The position numbers and the translations under genes are program-made. From an uncultured Roseateles sp. (GTDB lineage: Bacteria > Pseudomonadota > Gammaproteobacteria > Burkholderiales > Burkholderiaceae), in the NCBI GenBank assembly GCA_946886855.1, contig CAMPJJ010000037.1, forward strand, positions 1-45,791: DNA of 45,791 bases, read 5' to 3'. A model generated the notes under the pieces. That model was not told the origin of the DNA. It ran no database searches and saw only the letters and a program-made list of their open reading frames with translations. Shown here piece by piece: positions 17,457 to 25,448 of this stretch (the stretch's first letter is position 1; each line of letters starts with the position of its first letter).

Positions 17457-18720
17457 CGCGCTCGCCGCCGTGGCGGTCTGGGCGCTGCAGTTCACGCCCC
17501 GCGTCACCGTGTCCGAAGATGCCGTCCTGATGGAGGTCGAGGCCAGCACGCGCCTGTTCGGTGGCAAGCGGGCGCTGCGCGACCGCGTGGTCGCGCAGGC
17601 CAAGGAGATGGGCGTGGCGCAGGTGGCCTGGGCCACAACCGCCCTGGGCGCGCATGCCCTGGCGCGCTGCGGCATCGAGAACGGCTTCAAGAAGCCGCTC
17701 GAGCTCATGCTCGACGCGTTGCCCATGGCGTGCCTCTCCGCAGTCCGCCCGCACGCGACCACGCTCGCCCAGGCGGGCTGCCGCACGCTGGGCGACGTGC
17801 GGGCGCTCCCGAGGGGCGGCTTGAGCCGGCGCTTCGACAAGCAGCTCTTGCAGGCGCTGGACCGCGCCTACGGCCATGCGCCCGAGGTGCATGCCTGGGA
17901 AGCGCTGCCCGACACCTTCCACGCCAGGCTGGAACTGCCCTTCCGGGTGGAGCACGCGCCCGCGCTGCTGCAGGGCGCGCGGCGGCTCCTGGTGCAGATG
18001 TGCGGCTGGCTGGCCGCGCGCCACGCCGGCGTCACGGTGTTCACGCTGCGCTGGTGGCACGACGCCATGCGTTCCAAGGACGCGGGCGAAGGCGGTTCCT
18101 TGAGCGTGGGGACCGCCGATCCCAGCCGCGATGTCGAGCACCTGTGCCGGCTGCTGGCCGAGCACCTGGCCAAGGTGGCGCTGCTGGCGCCCGCGGGCGA
18201 CCTGGCGCTCACCGCCGACCAGGTCCACGACCAGGCCGGCAGCACCGCGGCTCTCCTTCCGGGTCTGCCAGGCTTGCAGGATGCGGCGCAGGACATCGAG
18301 TCGCTGCACCTCGTGCTGGAGCGCATGGCCGCACGGCTGGGGCCCGAGGCGGTGCGGCGTTGCGTCACGCGCGAGGATCACCGCCAGGAGTGGATGGGGC
18401 ACTGGCAGCCCGCGGCCGTGCCGCCCTCGCGCAAGCTCCCGGCCAGCACCTCGCTGCCCCAGCCCACCTGGGTGCTGCCCGAGCCGCTGAAGCTGGCCGT
18501 GCGCAAGCACCGCCCGGTGTACCAGGGAGAGCTGCAGCTGCTGGCCGGCCCCCAGTGCGTGGAGGCCGGCTGGTGGGACCGAGACGACGCGACCGACGAA
18601 GGACGGCTGGTCGTGCGCGACTACTGGCTGGCGGAGTCCCGACACGCCGGACTGCTGTGGATCTTCCAGGCCAGGCTGGACGACGGCACTGCGTGGTTCC
18701 TCCACGGCGTGTTCGGATGA
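17386..18720 (+). CDS. imuB: ImuB, Y-family DNA polymerase-like mutasome hub
   Basis: Y-family polymerase relative that lacks catalytic activity in characterised members and bridges DnaE2 to the beta clamp. About 444 residues, starting MLWTALLLP within the imuA 3' end. Recognisable segments include LQFTPRVTVSEDAVLMEVEA, STRLFGGKRALRD, the thumb/little-finger region with GDVRALPRGGL, and a C-terminal extension with PVYQGELQLLAGP. The N-terminus is short, with no room for a full palm/finger start or catalytic acidic residues. Ten nucleotides separate its stop from dnaE2. Confidence 0.88.
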   Translation: MLWTALLLPPSASQTPSSNLPGADALAAVAVWALQFTPRVTVSEDAVLMEVEASTRLFGGKRALRDRVVAQAKEMGVAQVAWATTALGAHALARCGIENGFKKPLELMLDALPMACLSAVRPHATTLAQAGCRTLGDVRALPRGGLSRRFDKQLLQALDRAYGHAPEVHAWEALPDTFHARLELPFRVEHAPALLQGARRLLVQMCGWLAARHAGVTVFTLRWWHDAMRSKDAGEGGSLSVGTADPSRDVEHLCRLLAEHLAKVALLAPAGDLALTADQVHDQAGSTAALLPGLPGLQDAAQDIESLHLVLERMAARLGPEAVRRCVTREDHRQEWMGHWQPAAVPPSRKLPASTSLPQPTWVLPEPLKLAVRKHRPVYQGELQLLAGPQCVEAGWWDRDDATDEGRLVVRDYWLAESRHAGLLWIFQARLDDGTAWFLHGVFG

Positions 18721-18730
18721 CAGGGCACCG

Positions 18731-21700
18731 ATGATTCCGGACTACGCGGAGCTGCGCTGCGCCTCCAACTTCACCTTCCTTAAGGGCGCGAGCCAGCCCG
18801 AGGAACTGGTCGAGCGCGCCAAGGCGCTGGGCTACCGGGCCCTCGCCCTCACCGACGAGTGCAGCATGGCCGGCATCGTGCGGGCGCATGTCGCGGCCAA
18901 GGAAGCGGGCCTGCAGCTGCTGGTGGGCAGCCAGTTCAAGGTCGCGGGCGACGTCCCGTTCACGCTGGTGGTGCTGGCTACGAACCGCAACGGCTACGGC
19001 AACCTGTGCGAGTTCATCACGCACCTGCGCCGCCGCTCCCCCAAGGGCACCTATACGCTGGGCCTGGGCGAGATCGACAGCAAGACCTTGTCGGACTGCG
19101 TTGTGGTGGCCATCCCGGACCGCGAGTGCACCCAGGCGCAGATGGCCAGCATAGCGCGCTGGCTGCTGAGCCACTGGGTCGGATGCTGCTGGCTGGGCTG
19201 GGAGCAGCTGCGCCGCATCGACGACGAGGTGCAGCTGTTCAAGCTGCGCGCGTGCAGCGAGCTCACCGCCGTGCCGGTGGTGGCCGTGGGCGATGTGCAC
19301 ATGCATGTGCGATCGCGCAAGGCTTTGCAGGACGTCCTGACCGCCACGCGGCTCGGCCTGCCGCTCACCGAATGCGGCCTGCGGCTCAAGCAAAACGCCG
19401 AGCAGCACCTGCGCACGCGCCGGCGCATCGCCGAGCGCTGCCCGCCCGAGCTCATGGAAGAGACGCTGCGCGTGGCCGCGCGCTGCGAGTTCTCGCTGGA
19501 CGAGCTGAAGTACCAGTACCCCGAGGAGGTCGTGCCCGCGGGCGAGACGCCCCAGAGCTACCTGCGCCGCATCGTCTACACGGGTGCGGGACGCCGCTGG
19601 CCGCGCGGCGTGCCCGCCAAGGCCCAGGAACAGATAGAGCACGAACTCGCGCTCATCCAGGAGATGCGGTACGAGCACTACTTCCTCACCGTCTACGACA
19701 TCGTCGCCTTCGCGCGCTCGCAGGGCATCCTTTGCCAGGGACGCGGCTCGGCGGCCAACTCGGTCGTGTGCTACTGCACCTTCATCACCGAGATCGACCC
19801 GCTGCGCAGCAGCATGCTGTTCGAGCGCTTCATCAGCAAGGAGCGCGGCGAGCCGCCCGACATCGACGTGGACTTCGAGCACGAGCGCCGCGAGGAGGTG
19901 ATCCAGTACCTGTACCGCAAGTACGGGCGCGACCGCGCGGCGCTCACCGCCATCGCGAGCAGCTACCGCCCGCGCAGCGCGCTGCGCGACGTGGGCAAGG
20001 CGCTCGGGTTCGAGGACGCCACGCTGGACCAGCTCAGCAAGGGCATGAGCCACTGGGACCTGGACATCGGCGACGAGCTGCTGGCCGAGGTCGGCCTGGA
20101 CAAGGCCCGGCTGGCGGTGCGCCAGCTGCTGCTGCTCACGGGACAGTTGATGGGTTTTCCGCGCCACCTGAGCCAGCACCCGGGCGGCTTCGTGCTGACC
20201 AGCGGGCCGCTGTCGCGCATCGTGCCCATCGAGAACGCGGCGATGGCCGAGCGCACGGTGATCCAGTGGGACAAGGACGACCTGGACCTGATGGGGCTGC
20301 TCAAGGTGGACGTGCTGGCCCTGGGCATGCTCACCGCGCTGCACAAGGCGCTGGACTTCATCGGCGCGCGCAAGGGCCACGTCTTCGAGATGCAGGACAT
20401 CCCGGCCGAGGACCCCGCCACCTACGACATGGTCTGCAAGGCCGACACGGTGGGTGTGTTCCAGGTGGAGAGCCGCGCGCAGATGAGCATGCTCCCGCGC
20501 CACCTGCCCCGCTGCTTCTACGACCTGGTCGTGCAGGTGGCCATCGTGCGGCCCGGTCCCATCCAGGGCGGCTCGGTGCACCCCTACCTGGACCGGCGCA
20601 GCGGCAAGGTACCCGTGGTCTACCCCAGCCCCGAGATCCAGCAGGCGCTCGGGCGCACGCTGGGCATCCCGCTCTTTCAGGAGCAGTGCATGCAGCTGGC
20701 CATCCTGTGCGCGGGCTTCACCGCGGGCGAGGCCGACGGCCTGCGCCGCGCGATGGCGGCCTGGCGGCGCCGGGGGAGCCTGGACAAGTACGAGCCCCGC
20801 ATCATTGGGGGCATGCTCGAGCGCGGGTACACGGACGCGTTCGCGAGGAACGTGTTCGAGCAGATGAAGGGCTTCAGCAGCTACGGCTTCCCGGAGAGTC
20901 ACGCCGCGAGTTTCGCGCTGCTGGTCTACGCCTCGTGCTGGGTGAAAAGACATCACCCCGCCGAGTACCTCGCCGCCATGCTCAACAGCCAGCCGCTGGG
21001 TTTCTACACCCCCAGCCAGCTGGTGCAGGACGCGCGCCGCGCGGGCGTTGAGGTGCTCCCGGTCGACGTGCTGCGCAGCGACTGGGACTGCACCCTGGAA
21101 GGCATGGAGGGTATGGAACACATGCTGCACGCCGAGCAACGGCCCGCCGTGCGCCTGGGCCTGAGGCTGGTCGATGGCTTCAAGGAAGAGTCGGCAAAGC
21201 GTCTGTGCAAAGCGAGACAGACCGTCTATTTCGAAAGCGCCCAGGAGCTCGCCCGGGAGGCCGAACTGGAGCAGCATGAGATGCGCCAGCTCGCCGCCGC
21301 CGACGCGCTGAGGTCGCTCAGCGGCCATCGCCGCCAGCAGGTCTGGGACGCCGCAGCGCTCAAGCGCGCGCCCGTGTTGCTGCGCCAGGCGCCCATCGAC
21401 GAGCCAGTGCTGGACCTGGTCCCCGCGGCCGAGGGCGAAGAAGTGCTCTGGGATTACCGCGCGCTGGGTCTGACGCTGCGCAGTCACCCGCTGAAGTTGC
21501 TGCGCCCCGTGCTCGCCACGCGAAAGCTGTGCACGGCCCAAGACTTGGCGGCGATGCCCAACGGCCGCGCCGCGCACTACTGCGGCATCGTCACGCTGCG
21601 CCAGCAGCCCGGCACCGCAAAGGGCGTCGTGTTCCTGAGCCTGGAGGACGAGACGGGCAACGTCCAGGTGATCGTGTGGGCGAGCGTCCAGGAGAAGCAG

Positions 21701-21847
21701 CGCAAGGTGTTGCTGCGCGCGCGGCTCATGGCCGTGCACGGCACGTGGCAACGGCAGGGCGACGCCTGCAGCCTGATCGCCGGTCGGCTCGAAGACCTGA
21801 CCGAGCTGCTGGGCGAACTCGACACCAGCAGCCGGGACTTCCGATGA
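18731..21847 (+). CDS. dnaE2: DnaE2 (ImuC), error-prone DNA polymerase III alpha-type subunit
   Basis: C-family polymerase that carries out lesion bypass with ImuA and ImuB. About 1038 residues, the usual DnaE2 length. The N-terminal PHP domain begins YAELRCASNFTFLKGAS. The polymerase core shows the catalytic Asp motif PPDIDVDFEHERR (nt about 19852-19890) and GFPESHAASFALLVYAS. The C-terminal OB-fold region spans nt about 21550-21800 and ends IAGRLEDLTELLGEL...FR. It sits 10 nt after imuB and is under the same LexA box. A decayed copy of its 3' end occurs at about 27106-27317. Confidence 0.95.
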   Translation: MIPDYAELRCASNFTFLKGASQPEELVERAKALGYRALALTDECSMAGIVRAHVAAKEAGLQLLVGSQFKVAGDVPFTLVVLATNRNGYGNLCEFITHLRRRSPKGTYTLGLGEIDSKTLSDCVVVAIPDRECTQAQMASIARWLLSHWVGCCWLGWEQLRRIDDEVQLFKLRACSELTAVPVVAVGDVHMHVRSRKALQDVLTATRLGLPLTECGLRLKQNAEQHLRTRRRIAERCPPELMEETLRVAARCEFSLDELKYQYPEEVVPAGETPQSYLRRIVYTGAGRRWPRGVPAKAQEQIEHELALIQEMRYEHYFLTVYDIVAFARSQGILCQGRGSAANSVVCYCTFITEIDPLRSSMLFERFISKERGEPPDIDVDFEHERREEVIQYLYRKYGRDRAALTAIASSYRPRSALRDVGKALGFEDATLDQLSKGMSHWDLDIGDELLAEVGLDKARLAVRQLLLLTGQLMGFPRHLSQHPGGFVLTSGPLSRIVPIENAAMAERTVIQWDKDDLDLMGLLKVDVLALGMLTALHKALDFIGARKGHVFEMQDIPAEDPATYDMVCKADTVGVFQVESRAQMSMLPRHLPRCFYDLVVQVAIVRPGPIQGGSVHPYLDRRSGKVPVVYPSPEIQQALGRTLGIPLFQEQCMQLAILCAGFTAGEADGLRRAMAAWRRRGSLDKYEPRIIGGMLERGYTDAFARNVFEQMKGFSSYGFPESHAASFALLVYASCWVKRHHPAEYLAAMLNSQPLGFYTPSQLVQDARRAGVEVLPVDVLRSDWDCTLEGMEGMEHMLHAEQRPAVRLGLRLVDGFKEESAKRLCKARQTVYFESAQELAREAELEQHEMRQLAAADALRSLSGHRRQQVWDAAALKRAPVLLRQAPIDEPVLDLVPAAEGEEVLWDYRALGLTLRSHPLKLLRPVLATRKLCTAQDLAAMPNGRAAHYCGIVTLRQQPGTAKGVVFLSLEDETGNVQVIVWASVQEKQRKVLLRARLMAVHGTWQRQGDACSLIAGRLEDLTELLGELDTSSRDFR

Positions 21848-22008
21848 ACGTGGCCCACCGTGCAGAGGGGCAGTTGCAAACGTTCGCGATGAACCACACC
21901 GCACGCAATGAACGCACTGATCGGAGTAAACCGCGCGCTCTTGCGGTACAAAAAACCGCTCCCCGGGCCGCAGCCTGCGAGAATGCGGATCAACAAGGAG
22001 ATCCGTGA
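21844..22008 (+). CDS. Possible 54-residue ORF linking dnaE2 and the receiver gene
   Basis: Starts in an ATGA overlap with the dnaE2 stop and ends in a GTGA overlap with the next gene's start, the pattern of coupled genes. The predicted product (MNVAHRAEGQLQ...) has no family I recognise and no membrane segment. The double overlap may be chance. Confidence 0.25.
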   Translation: MNVAHRAEGQLQTFAMNHTARNERTDRSKPRALAVQKTAPRAAACENADQQGDP

Positions 22009-22370
22009 AAGAAGCCGATGGACTGCGCGTGCTGCTGGTGGACGATGTCATGGACGCGCTTGAACCCCTGCAGATGCTGCTGACGCTGCGGGGTTGCGAT
22101 GTGCGCTCCGCAAGTTGCGCAGACGCAGCCCTCGCCATCGAAAAAGTGTGGCGGCCCGACGTGGTGATCACGGACATCGGCTTGCCGGGCATGGACGGCC
22201 GACAGCTCGCGTCGCAATTGCGCGAGCTCGACCCGCATGTGGTGATCATCGCGCTCAGCGGCACGCCCCCGCCGTCGGACTGGAATTCGCAACAGACGGC
22301 GATGTTCGATCACTACCTGGTTAAGCCGCTGAACTTCACGCAGCTGGAAGCAATGCTTGGTTTGTCGTGA
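22005..22370 (+). CDS. Receiver-only response regulator downstream of mutasome
   Basis: 121-residue single receiver domain. GTG 22005 is the start, with AAGGAG 5 nt upstream. Conserved features: LLVDDVMD acidic pair, phospho-acceptor Asp57 in VITDIGLPGMDG, Ser in IIALSGT, Lys in YLVKPLN. No output domain. It follows dnaE2 by 157 nt on the same strand, so SOS co-transcription is possible. Its C-terminal FDHYLVKPLN resembles FDFNLVKPVL of the receiver at 29734-30105, suggesting they are related paralogues. Confidence 0.85.
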   Translation: MKEADGLRVLLVDDVMDALEPLQMLLTLRGCDVRSASCADAALAIEKVWRPDVVITDIGLPGMDGRQLASQLRELDPHVVIIALSGTPPPSDWNSQQTAMFDHYLVKPLNFTQLEAMLGLS

Positions 22371-22508
22371 ACGGGCACGGAGAACGCTTGCCGCAAGCGG
22401 TCCTCGCTGGCTGGCGTCCAGCGTCCGGTGTGGGAATGCGGTCTGCGATTGCCGCCTCCTTGGCCTCCCCCACTTCGCAGCTATGTCATCCTCGGTCCGG
22501 AAAGAAAT

Positions 22509-22530
22509 AGCCCGGCGACGTGGCCGGGCT
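22509..22530. terminator. GC-rich hairpin, possible terminator
   Basis: AGCCCGGC and GCCGGGCT form an 8-bp stem around a 6-nt loop. Read leftward it is followed by ATTTCTTT; read rightward there is no T-run. It lies in the 267-nt gap after the receiver gene. Confidence 0.35.
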
Positions 22531-22637
22531 CAAAAGGAGGGTTCCGCCCGTAAGCACGGCGAAACGGAGCCCTTCTATGCCGAGGTGAAGGCCGCGCCGC
22601 CGGCTACAGAGCCTCATAAATTCCCTCAAAAAAATCC

Positions 22638-22835
22638 ATGGCGACGAACACACTGAACATTACCGAGGAGGAACGCGCAGCGCTCTACTTCATCCCTCAA
22701 TCCGAGGGCGGAAAGATCATTCCTGAAGAGCTGCAGCAGCGCCTGCAGGACAAGGGATACGCGACCGCCCCGCGAGAGGACGGCCGCCGCTGGCTGACCG
22801 AACTGGGCGACCAGGTGCGACGCGGCAGGCTGTAG
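22638..22835 (+). CDS. Small conserved-looking hypothetical protein, 65 residues
   Basis: ATG 22638. The product is charged and mostly helical by eye: ITEEERAALYFIPQ, then EELQQRLQDKGYAT and RRWLTELGDQVRRG, resembling a small winged-helix-like or antitoxin-sized protein. No convincing ribosome site (the upstream run is A-rich). No family recognised and no partner gene adjacent. Codon use and residue mix look more like a real gene than the surrounding open frames. Confidence 0.55.
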   Translation: MATNTLNITEEERAALYFIPQSEGGKIIPEELQQRLQDKGYATAPREDGRRWLTELGDQVRRGRL

Positions 22836-23417
22836 ATCGGTACCTGCTTTGTTAGTCGCCGATCGTTGGCATTCACCCGCAGCGCGCCCGGACTCCACGG
22901 CTGGCGCCAGTAGCAGCGATCGCCCGCTCATCCTGCGGCGCCAGAATCGGCGCCCCTGATTTTTCATCGCCCCTGAGCAGAGCGGCACCCGCTGGGCAAG
23001 CGCTCGTACTGTTGACGCTGGCCGTCGACGGTTTACTCGGCACGACGAACGCGGTGCGTTTCTATGCCTTGAGCCAGCACTGATGACAGCCTGTTCTGCA
23101 ACTCTACGCCAGCTGCATAAAAGAGCGACGCGTCGTTCAAGCGGTGCTTCATCAAGCGTTACCACGCCGCAAGGCTCTTGCTCCCGCGATCGGACTTGCC
23201 CTTCAGACGGCGGGAAGCTCGCCCTCGTCTCGACTTTCCGATCGAAGTTCAACACCGAATCCGGCAGTTCATCCACCAGCCCGCGAGCGGGACGAAGCAA
23301 TCGGCTCCGACGGTTGGGAGAGACTGACCGCCATGGATCGGCCGATGCGATGTGATTTGGATTGCAATGCGACGCGTCATGTTCTTCCACGAAAGCAGCA
23401 TGTGCTGCGCTGGGAAC
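22836..23417. other. 582-nt stretch with no supported gene
   Basis: Open frames on both strands give Arg/Ser-rich, shadow-like products and lack ribosome sites. GC appears lower than in neighbouring genes. Could hold degraded genes or regulatory sequence; nothing specific is recognised. Confidence 0.5.
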
Positions 23418-25448
23418 TCACTGGCCGACCATCTCGCTCACGCGCGCCGCAAGCACGGCCATGTCAAAGGGCTTGCTGATCAGCGACATGCCTGCGCCGA
23501 GCACGGGGGCTGTTCCAGCGCCGTCCCGGTTGTATCCCGTCATGAACAGCACGGGTATCTGCGGATGATTGCGTCTCGCCGACTCGGCCACCTCCACCCC
23601 GCTCGCTCCCGGCAGGCCGATGTCGGTCACCAGCAAATCCAACGGCCCGTCGAGCATGCGCATGGCCACCGCGCCGTCCGCCGCCTGATGCACCTCGAAG
23701 CCCAGGTCCTGCAGCGCCTCGACGACCAGACCGCGGACGACGTCGTCATCCTCCACCACGAGAAGCCTGCCGCGCCGCGGCGACGGGCGCGATGCGGCAG
23801 CAGGGACCACCTCGCGTTCGCCGTCGCGGCTTGGCGCCGCGGGCAGGATCAGACGCACGCGGGTGCCCTGCCCCGGCTCGGACTGGATGTCGCAGGCGCC
23901 GCCCGACTGCTTGGCGAACCCGTAGATCATGGACAAGCCCAGGCCCGTCCCTTTTCCCATCGGCTTGGTGGTGAAGAAGGGGTCGAACGCCCGCATGCGG
24001 ACCTCCGCGGGCATCCCCGTGCCGGTGTCCTCCACCTCCACGATTGAATACCCGCCGTCGCGGGACCGTGCCGCCGACGCCTCCCCCATGTCCAGGGGTG
24101 CGCCGGAGGTGGTGTCCACCAGCGCATCGACGGTGGAGGTCCGCACGGTCACCGTGCCGCCCTGGGGCATCGCGTCACGCGCATTGATCACCAAGTTGAG
24201 GATCGCGTTCTCCAGTTGATTGGTATCGCAACTGGCCCGCGGCGTGGTCGGATCGAGATCCAGCGCCAGCACGATCGTGTCTCCCAGGGACTGCCGCAGA
24301 AGGTCCCGCATCGACGTCACCAACTGGTTCAATGGCACCGCCGAAGTTTTCAATGGCTGGCGCCGGGCGAAAGCCAAGAGACGCTGCACCAGCGCCGCAG
24401 CCCGATCCGCGGATCGTCGGCCGCTGTCGATGGCGCGCTGCATGCCTTCGGTGCTGCCGGTCGCGACGCGTTTGTTCAGCACGTCCAGGGAGCCGCTGAT
24501 CCCCTGCAGCATGTTGTTGAAGTCGTGCGCGATCCCCCCGACCAGTTGTCCCAGTGCCTCCATCTTCTGACTCTGACGCAGCCGGTCCTGGATCTCGTCG
24601 CGCTCCGCGGTGCGCAGCTGGACAAGCGTCTCCAGCGAGTTCGCAGCCTGCGCGATCGTTTCGCGCGCGGCCGCCAGCTCGTCCATGCGGTCGCGCAATT
24701 GGAACTGACGCTCGCGTGCCCGCAAAGCCGAATGCACGGCGCTGACGAGCGATGCACGGCTCAGTGGGCGCTCCAGCACGAGGGTATTGCCGCCCAGCTC
24801 CGCCACGAGTTCGGGCAGCACGCTCTGGCGCAGCGCCGCCGAGCGCTGCGGCATCAGCAACACCAGGGGAAGATCGGACCAGATGGGCTGAGCCGCCAGT
24901 GCCGCGCGCAGTGCAGCGAGCGCCGGGGGCGCCAAGGCCTCGGTCGTGATGAGCACAGCGCCCAGGGGGCCCTGATCGGCGTGGCGCGCCTGCGCACGCG
25001 CCGGCGCCTCCGACAGCTCGTCCGCCACCCGCTCAGCCACCCGCTCCGCCAACTCACCAACCGAGCCCATCACCACCGTCTGCAAGCCTGCCTCCGCCAG
25101 CAGCATCACGGCGTTGCGCGTGTCCGCTCCAGTTGGCGCCAGTATCGCCACGCGCATTGGCCGGGCGGGGAAGCCGCGTTGAACGTGCTCGCGGTGTGGG
25201 GCGACTCCGACGGCGTCTTCGGCGTCTTCGGCGACGGCGGCGTGGTCGTTTTCGGCCTGATCGGCGTGATCGGCGTGATTGCCGCGATCGGCTTGGCCGG
25301 CTTGAAAAGCTTGGTCGACGTCGTCGGCGTGGTCGGCGACCCGGGCGTCCCTTGCATCAAGGCGCCCGGCGTCATCGACTGCCTGCCCGCCCGGTGCGCC
25401 ACGGGCGCCGCTGACAAGGGGCAAACCGTCAGGGGGCGAAGTCACCAC
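23418..25448 (-). CDS. Hybrid sensor histidine kinase with C-terminal receiver domain
   Basis: 676 residues from GTG 25448, which has GGAGG 6 nt upstream and overlaps the KaiC gene by 20 nt, so the two are coupled. Residues 35-95 are an Asp/Ala/His-rich stretch of low complexity. Residues about 98-225 look like a degenerate receiver-like domain (MRVAILAPTGAD...). A coiled linker leads to the kinase core with phospho-His in GGIAHDFNNML (about residue 307), then NLVINARDAMPQGG, DTGTGMP and GTGLGLSM of the ATPase. The C-terminal receiver has Asp in LLVTDIGLPG and Lys in LISKPFD. No membrane segment, so a soluble sensor. Signal unknown. Confidence 0.9.
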   Translation of the reverse strand: MVTSPPDGLPLVSGARGAPGGQAVDDAGRLDARDARVADHADDVDQAFQAGQADRGNHADHADQAENDHAAVAEDAEDAVGVAPHREHVQRGFPARPMRVAILAPTGADTRNAVMLLAEAGLQTVVMGSVGELAERVAERVADELSEAPARAQARHADQGPLGAVLITTEALAPPALAALRAALAAQPIWSDLPLVLLMPQRSAALRQSVLPELVAELGGNTLVLERPLSRASLVSAVHSALRARERQFQLRDRMDELAAARETIAQAANSLETLVQLRTAERDEIQDRLRQSQKMEALGQLVGGIAHDFNNMLQGISGSLDVLNKRVATGSTEGMQRAIDSGRRSADRAAALVQRLLAFARRQPLKTSAVPLNQLVTSMRDLLRQSLGDTIVLALDLDPTTPRASCDTNQLENAILNLVINARDAMPQGGTVTVRTSTVDALVDTTSGAPLDMGEASAARSRDGGYSIVEVEDTGTGMPAEVRMRAFDPFFTTKPMGKGTGLGLSMIYGFAKQSGGACDIQSEPGQGTRVRLILPAAPSRDGEREVVPAAASRPSPRRGRLLVVEDDDVVRGLVVEALQDLGFEVHQAADGAVAMRMLDGPLDLLVTDIGLPGASGVEVAESARRNHPQIPVLFMTGYNRDGAGTAPVLGAGMSLISKPFDMAVLAARVSEMVGQ
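25024..25047 (-). repeat. 12-nt tandem duplication inside hybrid kinase
   Basis: On the plus strand GCCACCCGCTCA is followed by GCCACCCGCTCC. The kinase strand encodes a doubled ERVA/D segment. Confidence 0.85.

Noticed and set aside
18365..22264. 1299-codon open frame on the minus strand across imuB and dnaE2
   Set aside because: Antisense shadow of high-GC genes; composition rich in Arg/Ala/His, no motifs, and the plus strand encodes clear mutasome proteins.
22501..22590. Possible riboswitch or structured RNA around the hairpin at 22509
   Set aside because: Only one stem is convincing; no conserved core of a known riboswitch class was found.
22626..23390. 254-codon minus-strand frame over the small protein and the gene-free gap
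   Set aside because: No ribosome site, Arg/Ser-rich without family signals, and conflicts with a more plausible 65-residue gene.
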